Positions 14,531 to 23,401 of a stretch of 48,235 nt of DNA are shown here, one piece after another (within the stretch, counting starts at the first letter, position 1; every line of letters starts with the position of its first letter). The translations under genes and the position numbers were made by a program. Below the pieces are notes generated by a model. It worked only from the letters and a program-made list of their open reading frames with translations. It did no database searches and was not told the origin of the DNA. Source of the stretch: SpSt-583 sp034434015 (lineage in GTDB: Bacteria > Chloroflexota > Anaerolineae > Anaerolineales > UBA6663); NCBI GenBank assembly GCA_034434015.1, contig DAOUAB010000273.1, forward strand, positions 1 to 48,235, given 5' to 3'.

Positions 14531-16480
14531 ATGTCCCCCGTCGTCAACGCCCTGGACACCGTCAGCCAGATTCTGGCCTCCGGCATCGTCATCACCACCT
14601 TCTCGCTGCTCCTGTACGCGCTGACGCTCAATCTGCGCGACCGCGTGGTGCGCGCCTTCACAGCGCTGCTGGCGTTTATCACGGTCGTCTACTTCTTCGA
14701 TGTCCTGGTGAGCACGCTGACCGACCTGGCGCGGGCGGAGATCGGCCTGCGCCTGCAGTGGCTGGGCATCGCCTTCATCCCGGTGGCCTACCTGCACTTC
14801 TCGGATGCCCTGCTCGCCACCACCGGCCGGCCGTCGCGCGGCCGGCGGCGCGCCGCCATCCGCATCCTGTACGTCACCGGCCTGGTCTTCCTGGCGGCCG
14901 CGCTGTACAGCGACGTCCTGGTGCGTTCGGCGGTGCTGGAGGCCGAATCCGGCGCCGCCCATCTGCGCGCCGGGCCGCTGTTCGTGGCTTTCATGGCCTA
15001 CTTCGCCGGCAGCCTGGGCTGGGCCGGCTGGAACTTCGTGCGCGCCTACCGCCGCTGCCAGACCTCCACCTCGCGCCGCCGCATGCTGTATCTGATGGCG
15101 TCGGCGGCGGCCCCGCCGCTGGGGACTTTCCCGTTCCTGCTGATCGCCGGCGGCACGGCGGCGCTGCACCCGCTGCTGTTCTGGGCGCTGGTGATCGTGA
15201 CCAACGCCGCCGTCACGGTGCTGCTGGTGGTGATGGCCTACACCGTCGCCTTCTTCGGCGTGGCCCTGCCCGACCGCGTGGTCAAGGCGCGCCTGTTCCA
15301 GTGGATCCTGCGCGGGCCGGTGGTGGCCTCCAGCGTCCTGGCAGTCTATGTCCTGGTGACCCGCTACGGGCCCGGCCTGCCGTTCTACGACTCGCGCCTG
15401 CTGCCCTTCCTGCTCATCGCGGCCCTGCTGCTGCTCCAGTTCGTGATCACGCTGGTGCGCCTGCCGATCGAGCGCGCCCTGTTCTACGGCGCCGACCGGC
15501 GGGAGTTGCGCCGGCTGCAGACCCTGGAGGAGCGGCTGCTCACCACGCGCGACCTGGACCAGTTCTTCGAGTCGGCGCTGGCCGCGCTGTGCGACGCGCT
15601 GCGCAGCCCGTCCGCGTTCCTGGCCGCCTTCGGCGACGACGGCAAGATCGAGTACGAAGCCGCCGTGGGCTCGGCCGACCGGCTGCGGGCGCGCGGGGAA
15701 CTGCCGCCGCTGGCGGCCCTGCGCGCGGCGTCCGGCGACCAGGCCGACCTCAACGGCCACGCGGCGCTGTTCCCCCACGGTCTGTTCGTCTGGGGCGAGT
15801 ACTGGATTGTGCCGCTGCGCTCGGAGACGACCGGCGACTCGCTGGGCCTGCTGGGGGTCCAGGCCCCGGCCGGGGCGGACCCGCTGCCCGGTCCCGAGGC
15901 GCTGGCGGTGTTGAGCCAGTTGAGCGCGCGCGCGTCGGCGGCGCTGGAGGACCGCCGCCTGCAGCAGGGCGTCTTCGCGGCGCTGGACCGGCTGCTGCCC
16001 GAGATCGACGCCCTCCAGCGGCTGCGCGCGTCGGCGGCTTTCCCGGGGAGCCTGACCGGGCCGGAAGCCGCGCCGTCGGCCGTGGACAGCGCCAGCCTGC
16101 CGGGCCTCGTCAAAGACGCGCTGCGCGACTATTGGGGCGGCCCGCGGCTGACCAACAGCCCGCTGCTGCGCCTGCGCGTGGTGGAGCGCGCCCTGGCCGA
16201 GCACGACGGCAACCCCGTCAACGCGTTGCGCGCTGTCCTGCGCGAGGCCGTGGAGCGCATCCGGCCGGAAGGGCAGCGCAAATTCACGGCCGAATGGCTC
16301 CTCTACAACATCCTCGAACTTAAGTTCTTGCAGGGCCAGAAAGTGCGCGATGTGGCCGCCCGCCTGGCCATGAGCGAGGCGGACCTGTACCGCAAACAGC
16401 GGGTGGCGCTGGAGGAACTGGCCGCCGCAATCGTGGAGATGGAACGGGAGGCCGGCGGCGCTGTCCGGGCCGGGACGTGA
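14531..16480 (+). CDS. 7TM - GAF - C-terminal helix-turn-helix signalling protein
   Basis: 649 residues from the ATG at 14531; an in-frame GTG at 14468 falls inside the repeat and is rejected. The N-terminal 300 residues hold about seven to eight hydrophobic segments, as in the 7TM sensor region of some histidine kinases. Residues about 338-485 read as a GAF domain (TRDLDQFFESALAALCDAL ... GEYWIVPLRSE). There is no kinase H-box or ATPase. Instead, residues about 590-640 (YNILELKFLQGQKVRDVAAR, then LAMSEADLYRKQRVALEEL) look like a sigma-70 region 4-like HTH. A membrane-bound one-component regulator or sensor is inferred. The ligand and DNA target are unknown. Confidence 0.75.
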   Translation: MSPVVNALDTVSQILASGIVITTFSLLLYALTLNLRDRVVRAFTALLAFITVVYFFDVLVSTLTDLARAEIGLRLQWLGIAFIPVAYLHFSDALLATTGRPSRGRRRAAIRILYVTGLVFLAAALYSDVLVRSAVLEAESGAAHLRAGPLFVAFMAYFAGSLGWAGWNFVRAYRRCQTSTSRRRMLYLMASAAAPPLGTFPFLLIAGGTAALHPLLFWALVIVTNAAVTVLLVVMAYTVAFFGVALPDRVVKARLFQWILRGPVVASSVLAVYVLVTRYGPGLPFYDSRLLPFLLIAALLLLQFVITLVRLPIERALFYGADRRELRRLQTLEERLLTTRDLDQFFESALAALCDALRSPSAFLAAFGDDGKIEYEAAVGSADRLRARGELPPLAALRAASGDQADLNGHAALFPHGLFVWGEYWIVPLRSETTGDSLGLLGVQAPAGADPLPGPEALAVLSQLSARASAALEDRRLQQGVFAALDRLLPEIDALQRLRASAAFPGSLTGPEAAPSAVDSASLPGLVKDALRDYWGGPRLTNSPLLRLRVVERALAEHDGNPVNALRAVLREAVERIRPEGQRKFTAEWLLYNILELKFLQGQKVRDVAARLAMSEADLYRKQRVALEELAAAIVEMEREAGGAVRAGT

Positions 16481-16524
16481 CGGTCCTTAGACGGGCGGGG
16501 GCGCTGTGGCAGGCTTGTACGATA

Positions 16525-16552
16525 TTGCTCTTTGGCGCGAATCGAGTATCCT
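16525..16552 (+). promoter_or_regulatory. Promoter of the triple-S1 protein gene
   Basis: TTGCTC (16525-16530), 16-bp spacer, TATCCT (16547-16552). It lies 38 nt upstream of the start codon, which is preceded by GGAGGG (16572-16577). Confidence 0.45.
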
Positions 16553-16590
16553 AGAGGGGCCACTCTCACTCGGAGGGAAATTGAATAGTG

Positions 16591-17568
16591 ATGACGCGTG
16601 AACGCGACGAGCGCACAGGTAATGACGGACCTGAGCTGACCGACGAAGGCTGGTGGGCGTCGGTGCTGCAGGATGAGCTCTCGATGGGCCACCCGGGCGG
16701 GCGCGGGGACCGGGCCGGGAACGGCCACGGCCTGGCGGCCGACCACGCGGATCCGGCGCCGGACTGGGAGGCGGCGCGCGGGCTGTATGAAGCCGATGAG
16801 ACCGTCGAGCTGACCGTGATCGGCTACAACCGCGGCGGCCTGCTGGTGGCCTGGGGCGCGCTGCGCGGCTTCGTGCCCGCCTCGCACCTGGTGGAGTTCC
16901 CGAACGACGCCCTGGAGCCCGAGCGCAAGGCCGCGCTGGCCCGGCGCGTGGGCGGGCGCCTGAGCCTGAAGGTGATCGAGCTGGAGCCGGCCAAGGGCCG
17001 CATCGTCTTCTCGGAGCGCGCGGCGCGCGCCGGGCCCGGCCAGCGTCAGTTGCTGCTGAACTCGCTCAAGGCGGGCGACCAGGTCTCGGGCGTCGTCACC
17101 AATGTGTGCGACTTCGGCGCGTTCGTGGACCTGGGCGGCGTGGAGGGCCTGGTCCACGTCTCCGAAGTGTCCTGGAACCGGGTGGCGCATCCGCGCGACG
17201 TCCTGACCCCCAACCAGTCGGTGGACGTGGTGGTGCTGTCGGTGGACCGGGACCAGGCCCGGGTGGCCCTGAGCCTTAAGCGCCTGCGACCGGACCCGTG
17301 GGCCACGGTCGAGCAGCGCTACGATGTCGGCCAGGTCATCGAAGGCCGGATCACCAACGTCGTCAACTTCGGCGCGTTCATGAGCCTGGAGGACGGCCTG
17401 GAGGGCCTGATCCACGTCTCGGAGCTGGCCGAGGGCCACTTCCTGCACCCCCGCAACGTGGTGCGCGAGGGCGACCTGGTGCGCGCCCGCATCCTGAGCA
17501 TTGACGGCGCCAACCGGCGTCTGAGCCTCAGCCTGCGCCGCAACAGCCACGAGGCGCTGCCGGCCTGA
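16591..17568 (+). CDS. S1 domain RNA-binding protein (three S1 repeats, short ribosomal protein S1-like)
   Basis: 325 residues. After an acidic, low-complexity N-terminus (1-60) come three S1 OB-fold repeats: about 70-135 (YNRGGLLVAWGALRGFVPAS, a degenerate copy), 161-232 (VTNVCDFGAFVDLGGVEGLV) and 247-318 (ITNVVNFGAFMSLEDGLEGL). The GAFV/GAFM and LVHVSE/LIHVSE signatures are typical of RNA-binding S1 domains. It probably binds mRNA at the ribosome, like a short bacterial S1 protein. A GTG at 16588 directly before the ATG is also possible and fits the GGAGGG spacing better. A strong terminator follows. Confidence 0.88.
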   Translation: MTRERDERTGNDGPELTDEGWWASVLQDELSMGHPGGRGDRAGNGHGLAADHADPAPDWEAARGLYEADETVELTVIGYNRGGLLVAWGALRGFVPASHLVEFPNDALEPERKAALARRVGGRLSLKVIELEPAKGRIVFSERAARAGPGQRQLLLNSLKAGDQVSGVVTNVCDFGAFVDLGGVEGLVHVSEVSWNRVAHPRDVLTPNQSVDVVVLSVDRDQARVALSLKRLRPDPWATVEQRYDVGQVIEGRITNVVNFGAFMSLEDGLEGLIHVSELAEGHFLHPRNVVREGDLVRARILSIDGANRRLSLSLRRNSHEALPA

Positions 17569-17582
17569 CCCCGCCTGCCGCC

Positions 17583-17620
17583 GGCCGGCCGGAGCGCAGC
17601 CTCTCCGCGCCGGCCGTTTT
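17583..17620 (+). terminator. Intrinsic terminator between the S1 gene and ftsK
   Basis: GGCCGGC plus CGGAG (17583-17594) pair with CTCCG, a bulged C and GCCGGCC (17603-17615); the loop is 8 nt and GTTTT follows (17616-17620). Confidence 0.8.
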
Positions 17621-17646
17621 GCTTTAAGAGCGGCCTGAAGTAAGAT
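17619..17646 (+). promoter_or_regulatory. Possible ftsK promoter
   Basis: TTGCTT (17619-17624), 16 bp, TAAGAT (17641-17646), directly after the terminator and 26 nt before the GTG start. The match is modest. Confidence 0.3.
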
Positions 17647-17672
17647 AACGACAGAACACCGGTGCTAACGCC

Positions 17673-20489
17673 GTGAGCAAGAACAACGCCTCCTCCCCGG
17701 CGAGGTCCCGTCGCCGTTATGCGCGCGACGACGCCTCGCGCAAGCACATCCCGCCCGTCCACCCCGGCCTGGCCCAGGCGGCGCGCCTGGTCGAGCGCCT
17801 GGGAAAGTACGGCGACGATCTGGCGGCCGTGATCCTGCTCCTGGCGGCCGCGTTGACCCTGCTGGCGCTGCTCGGCCTGACGGAGGGCGCGCTGACCGAA
17901 GCCTGGGTCGGCCTGCTGGAGAGCGGTTTCGGCTGGGGCGCGGCGCTGGCGCCGCTGGCGATGGCCTGGACCGGCGCGTGGCTGCTGGCCCGCAGCCTGA
18001 GCGCGCGGCGGATGACGCCGCCGCCGCCGGTCCGCTGGGGGCGCGTCATCGCGGCCGAGGTGACGGCGTTCGCGCTGCTCGGCCTGCTCAACCGCCTCAT
18101 GGGCGGCCTGGCCGCCCAGGCCATCGCCGGGCAGGGCGGCGGCCTCATCGGCTGGGGCGTCGGCTACGCCGTGGCGCGCGTCTTCCCGCCCCCGTCCGAC
18201 GCTTTTGTGTTGGGGAGCCTCTTCGTCGTCGGCCTGTTTTTCACCCTCGACATCACCGCCAGCCGCTTCGCGCGCCTGCTGGACTGGCTGGCCGCGCAGG
18301 GCTTCACGTCCGAGGCGGCGCGGCCGCCGGCGCGGCAGTTGCCGCTGCCGCTGGAGCAGAAGCCCCGGCCGGCCGCTCGCCCCGCCGCCCCGGCCCGGCC
18401 GAAGCCCAGGTTTGCGCCCGGCGAGCGCCTGCGCGTCCCGGTGGAGACGGTCGCCGACGAGGTCAAACTCAAGCCCAAGAAGCGTGACCGGCGCCTGCCG
18501 GGCTACGAACTGCTCGACAACACCGATCTGCGCCGGCCGGCGCAGAAGGAGATTGATGAGACGGCGTCGTTGATCGTCAAGACCCTGCGCGAGTTCGGGC
18601 TGCCGGTGGACGTGCTGGGCGCGCGGGTAGGCCCGAGCGTCACCCAGTACCAGGTGGAGCCGGGTTTTGTGGAAAAGGCTGGCCCGGTCACCGGCCATAC
18701 GGCGCGGCTGCTGCGCGCCCTGCAGGCGCTCGGCCGGCACTGCGCCGAGAATGAGGCCCTCACCGAGAAGGCCCTGATCGAATACGCCCTGCACGAGGCG
18801 CACCTGTTCTCGGCTTTGGGCTACGAGACCGAGGCGGAGGAGTACGTCGAGCAGAACCGGAACGCCGTGTTCCTGCGCAACGCCAAGGGGCGCACCCTGG
18901 TGATCGTGGAGTTCCGGCGTCCCGGCCGCGACCTGGGGGGCGGGGGGCGGCAATGGGAGGAGGACCCCCTGCCGGAGGTCGGCGCGCAGTGCAACGGGCA
19001 GGAGTTGTGGGTGTGCCGCTTCGACGGCAAGCGCATGGCGGACGAGCCGCTGGCGCGGGTGACGCTGGCCGAGGCCGGCGAGTCGGACGCGCGCACGGTG
19101 CAGGGCTGGCTGGGCAAGAAGCAGCAGTGGAAGGTGCGCGTCGCTCAGATCGCCACCCTCAAAGACGACCTGGCGCTGGCCCTCTCGGCCAACACGCTGC
19201 GGATCGAAGCGCCGGTGCCCGGCCAGAGTTACGTCGGCATCGAGGTGCCGCACCGCCGCACCTCCATCGTCGGCGTGCGGCCGGTGATGGAGGCCGAGAG
19301 CTTCCAGAAGATCAACAAGCCGCTGGCCATCGCCCTGGGCCGCGATGTGTCCGGCGGCGCGGTGGCGGCCGACCTCGGGTCCATGCCGCACCTGCTGATC
19401 GCGGGGACCACCGGCTCGGGCAAGAGCGTGTGCATCACGGCGATCGTCACCTGCCTGGTGATGAACAACACGCCCGACGACCTGCGCCTGGTGATGATCG
19501 ACCCGAAGATGGTGGAGCTGGTGCGCTTCAACGGCCTGCCGCACCTGCTCGGCAAGGTCGAGACCGAGCTGACGCGCATCCTGGGCGTGCTGCGCTGGAC
19601 GGTGCGCGAGATGGACCGGCGCTACAAGCTCTTCGAGGCGCACGGCGCGCGCAACCTGGACACCTATACGGCGAAGACGGCCCGGCAGAAGGACGCCGAG
19701 CGGCTGCCGCGCATCGTGGTGCTCATCGACGAGCTGGCCGACCTGATGATGCAGGCCCCGGACGAGACCGAGCGCATGGTGGTGCGGCTGGCGCAGATGG
19801 CGCGCGCCACCGGCATCCACCTGGTGGTCGCCACCCAGCGCCCGAGCACCGACGTGGTCACCGGCCTGATCAAGGCCAACTTCCCGGCCCGCATCGCCTT
19901 CGCCGTCGCCTCCAGCATCGACTCGCGCGTCATCCTGGACACGGTCGGCGCCGAGAGCCTGCTGGGCAAGGGCGACATGCTCTTCCAGTCACCCGAAATG
20001 CCGGCGCCCGCGCGCCTGCAGGGCTGTTTCGTCAGCGACAAGGAGATCGACAAGATCGTGAACTGGTGGCGCGAGCAGGCCGAGGCTTACGAGGACGAGG
20101 CCCGGCCCGAAATCGAGCCGGTCCAGCCCGGCTCCGGCGGCGAAGCCGGTGCTCCAGCTTCGCCGATAAGCTCCGCCGGCGGCGGAGCGACGACGGCTCC
20201 CTGGGACGAGATGCTGGCGCGCGAGGCCGCGGTGGAGGACAAGGATCAGCAGATCGAGCAGGCCATCGAGATCGTCAAGAAGTACGGCACGGCCAGCGCC
20301 TCGCTCCTGCAGCGCAAGATGCGCATCGGTTACCCGCGCGCCGCCCGGCTGATGGACGAGCTCAAGCAGATGGGCATCGTCGGCCGCGAGCAGGCCGGCG
20401 GCAAGACCCGCGAGGTCTTCGTGGGCAAGGACGACGATCCCATCGGCCAGCGCGCCGCGCGTATCCTGGGGATGGACGAAGAGGAGTAG
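17673..20489 (+). CDS. ftsK: DNA translocase FtsK/SpoIIIE with a large insertion in the motor N-terminal domain
   Basis: 938 residues from a GTG start. The N-terminus carries about four membrane segments (residues 45-200), then a Pro-rich linker. The motor has Walker A GTTGSGKSV (about 580-588), Walker B VLIDELADL (about 684-692) and conserved strings such as DPKMVELVRFNGLPHLLGKV. The C-terminal gamma winged helix (about 855-935) that reads KOPS-like sites is present (YGTASASLLQRKM). It pumps DNA at the septum and normally activates Xer recombination. Odd: between VEPGFVEKAGP and QWKVRVAQI, which in other FtsK proteins lie only a few residues apart, about 145 residues (336-482) of unknown type are inserted without a frameshift. 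The linker before gamma carries a palindromic DNA repeat. Confidence 0.95.
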   Translation: MSKNNASSPARSRRRYARDDASRKHIPPVHPGLAQAARLVERLGKYGDDLAAVILLLAAALTLLALLGLTEGALTEAWVGLLESGFGWGAALAPLAMAWTGAWLLARSLSARRMTPPPPVRWGRVIAAEVTAFALLGLLNRLMGGLAAQAIAGQGGGLIGWGVGYAVARVFPPPSDAFVLGSLFVVGLFFTLDITASRFARLLDWLAAQGFTSEAARPPARQLPLPLEQKPRPAARPAAPARPKPRFAPGERLRVPVETVADEVKLKPKKRDRRLPGYELLDNTDLRRPAQKEIDETASLIVKTLREFGLPVDVLGARVGPSVTQYQVEPGFVEKAGPVTGHTARLLRALQALGRHCAENEALTEKALIEYALHEAHLFSALGYETEAEEYVEQNRNAVFLRNAKGRTLVIVEFRRPGRDLGGGGRQWEEDPLPEVGAQCNGQELWVCRFDGKRMADEPLARVTLAEAGESDARTVQGWLGKKQQWKVRVAQIATLKDDLALALSANTLRIEAPVPGQSYVGIEVPHRRTSIVGVRPVMEAESFQKINKPLAIALGRDVSGGAVAADLGSMPHLLIAGTTGSGKSVCITAIVTCLVMNNTPDDLRLVMIDPKMVELVRFNGLPHLLGKVETELTRILGVLRWTVREMDRRYKLFEAHGARNLDTYTAKTARQKDAERLPRIVVLIDELADLMMQAPDETERMVVRLAQMARATGIHLVVATQRPSTDVVTGLIKANFPARIAFAVASSIDSRVILDTVGAESLLGKGDMLFQSPEMPAPARLQGCFVSDKEIDKIVNWWREQAEAYEDEARPEIEPVQPGSGGEAGAPASPISSAGGGATTAPWDEMLAREAAVEDKDQQIEQAIEIVKKYGTASASLLQRKMRIGYPRAARLMDELKQMGIVGREQAGGKTREVFVGKDDDPIGQRAARILGMDEEE
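20138..20165 (+). repeat. Palindromic repeat inside the ftsK linker
   Basis: CGGCGAAGC (20138-20146) and GCTTCGCCG (20157-20165) form perfect 9-bp arms with a 10-nt loop. The sequence encodes a Gly/Ala/Ser-rich linker between motor and gamma domain. Confidence 0.5.
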
Positions 20490-20507
20490 CTCCGCAGCGG
20501 ACTGTTT

Positions 20508-20566
20508 TGGCCGCGGATTTCCCGGATTACCACGGATTCACAACCATCCGCGCCAGTCCGCGGCCA
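20508..20566. repeat. Inverted repeat built of degenerate 9-mers after ftsK
   Basis: Perfect 10-bp ends TGGCCGCGGA (20508-20517) and TCCGCGGCCA (20557-20566). Inside, 9- to 10-mers ending in CGGATT (CCGCGGATTT, CCCGGATTA, CCACGGATT) face related units of the opposite orientation. No T tract follows, so it is not a plain terminator. Confidence 0.6.
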
Positions 20567-20576
20567 TTCTCTTTAA

Positions 20577-20654
20577 GAACCTGTCTCTAAACCTCAGCAG
20601 AGGCGTCGCCGACGGCACTGCCGTCGGCTATCGGGCGGGTTTAGAGATAAGCTC
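20577..20654. mobile_element. MITE-like 78-bp element with 17-bp terminal inverted repeats
   Basis: The ends are 17-bp inverted repeats with three mismatches: GAACCTGTCTCTAAACC (20577-20593) on the left, and on the right the complement of GAGCTTATCTCTAAACC (20638-20654). Both sides are flanked by TAA (20574-20576 and 20655-20657), a possible 3-bp target duplication. In the centre a perfect 10-bp palindrome with one central base (20608-20628) forms a stable hairpin. There is no coding capacity. Ends and a TA-containing duplication suggest a non-autonomous relative of an IS5-like element; the family is a guess. Confidence 0.5.
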
Positions 20655-20675
20655 TAACTTGTCCGGGTGAAGATT

Positions 20676-20684
20676 TGCTACAAT
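20676..20684 (+). promoter_or_regulatory. Extended -10 promoter of the glcDEF operon
   Basis: TGCTACAAT at 20676-20684 matches the TGnTATAAT extended -10 form; an optional TTGTCC lies at 20659-20664. It begins 19 nt after the right flank of the MITE-like element and 28 nt before the glcD start. Confidence 0.5.
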
Positions 20685-20711
20685 GAGACAGCCAACGGAG
20701 GGCCGGCGGAC

Positions 20712-22160
<1,449 letters not shown>

Positions 22161-22164
22161 TTGT

Positions 22165-22240
22165 CTTCACCGCAAAGCGCGCCAAGCCCGCGAAGGAAGA
22201 TGAACTTCGTGCTCTTTGCGCCCCTTGCGGTTAGCGTTGA
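22165..22240. repeat. Facing 9-mer repeats between glcD and glcE
   Basis: One arm carries CCGCAAAGC, GCGCCAAGC, CCGCGAAGG (about 22175-22197). The other carries the complement of ACCGCAAGG, GGCGCAAAG, AGCACGAAG (about 22206-22232). The two arms form an imperfect fold-back filling the gap. Confidence 0.5.
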
Positions 22241-22243
22241 GTG

Positions 22244-23326
22244 ATGACGATCAAGACGTTAGGCCATCTCCAGGATGCTGTCCGCGCTCACTCGCGCCTC
22301 CTCCCGCGCGGCGCCGGCACCAAGCCCGCGCTGTCCACGCCGCCGCCGGGCGTCACCGCGCTGGACCTGACCGGTCTGAGCGGCCTGGTGGAGTACGATC
22401 CCGGCGAGTTCACGTTTACGGCCCTGGCCGGCACGCCGGTGGCCGATGTGCAGGCCCTGCTGGCCGAGCACGGCCAGTACCTGCCGTTCGACCCGATGCT
22501 GGCCGAGCGCGGCGCGACGCTCGGCGGCACGGTGGCGTCCGGCCTGAGCGGGCCGGGCCGTTACCGCTACGGCGGCGTGCGCGATTTCATCCTGGGCGTC
22601 CGCTGGGTGGACGGCGCCGGCCAGGTCATCCACGGCGGCGGCAAGGTCGTCAAGAACGCCGCCGGCTTCGATTTCCCCAAGCTCATGGTCGGCAGCCTGG
22701 GCCGGCTCGGCGTGCTGGTCGAAGTCACGTTCAAGGTCTTCCCCAGGCCGCAGGCTTACGCCACGCTGCGGCGCGAGTATCCCCGCCTCGAACAGGCCCT
22801 GGAGGCCGTCTACACGCTCTATCGCTCGCAGTTGGACCTGGAAGCGCTGGACCTCCGGCCGGACGCGCGCAGCGCGGGCCTGTATGTGCGCCTGGGCGGC
22901 CTGGCGGAGGCGCTGCCGGCGCGCCTGGACCGGCTGGCCGCGCTGCTCGGCGGCGGCGATATCCTGGAAGGCGGCGATGAGGCGGCCTTGTGGCGCGACG
23001 TGCGCGAGCTGGCCTGGGCGCCGCAAGACGCGGCGCTGGTCAAGGTCCCGCTGACGCCGAGGCGCATTGCGGCGCTCGACGCGGCGCTCGAAGCCGGCGG
23101 GAGCCGGCGGCGGTACAGCGGCGGCGGCCAGGTGGTCTGGATCGCCTGGCCAGGGCCGGTCGAGGCCCTGCATCAGGTTCTCGCCGCGCAGGGCCTTTCC
23201 GGCCTGATGGTCTTTGGTGATCCGGGCGAGCGCGGGCCTCTCCTCGGCGCGCCGCGCTCAGACCACGCCTTCGCCCGCCGGGTCAGGGCCGCGTTGGACG
23301 CGGCCGGCCGCTGGGGTCCCGGCTGA
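22244..23326 (+). CDS. glcE: Glycolate oxidase FAD-binding subunit GlcE
   Basis: 360 residues from the ATG at 22244; a GTG directly upstream at 22241 is the alternative. It holds a single PCMH-type FAD-binding domain in the first 180 residues (LLPRGAGTKPA, then LAERGATLGGTVASGLSGPG and GGGKVVKNAAGFDFPKLMVG, the usual GlcE string). The shorter C-terminal part lacks the GDGNLHP motif that marks GlcD. It serves as the second flavin-binding subunit of the membrane-associated glycolate oxidase complex. The gap before it is filled by a 9-mer fold-back repeat, which could fine-tune the ratio of GlcD to GlcE. Confidence 0.9.
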   Translation: MTIKTLGHLQDAVRAHSRLLPRGAGTKPALSTPPPGVTALDLTGLSGLVEYDPGEFTFTALAGTPVADVQALLAEHGQYLPFDPMLAERGATLGGTVASGLSGPGRYRYGGVRDFILGVRWVDGAGQVIHGGGKVVKNAAGFDFPKLMVGSLGRLGVLVEVTFKVFPRPQAYATLRREYPRLEQALEAVYTLYRSQLDLEALDLRPDARSAGLYVRLGGLAEALPARLDRLAALLGGGDILEGGDEAALWRDVRELAWAPQDAALVKVPLTPRRIAALDAALEAGGSRRRYSGGGQVVWIAWPGPVEALHQVLAAQGLSGLMVFGDPGERGPLLGAPRSDHAFARRVRAALDAAGRWGPG

Positions 23327-23359
23327 TATGCAGGCGGAAGACTTCACGGCCCCGGCCGG

Positions 23360-23401
23360 CCGCTGATCACTGCGCTCTGCCTACTGCTCACGGCCTACTC
23401 T
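23360..23401 (+). repeat. Degenerate heptads before glcF
   Basis: Six units in phase (CCGCTGA, TCACTGC, GCTCTGC, CTACTGC, TCACGGC, CTACTCT) run directly into the glcF ATG and leave no Shine-Dalgarno. Confidence 0.55.

Noticed and set aside
18676..19125. Frameshift or assembly error as cause of the long FtsK segment
   Set aside because: The frame stays open with normal composition and rejoins the conserved KVRVAQI string in phase, so a real insertion is more likely.
17319..19820. 833-codon frame antisense to ftsK
   Set aside because: No recognisable domain; overlaps conserved FtsK membrane and motor sequence.
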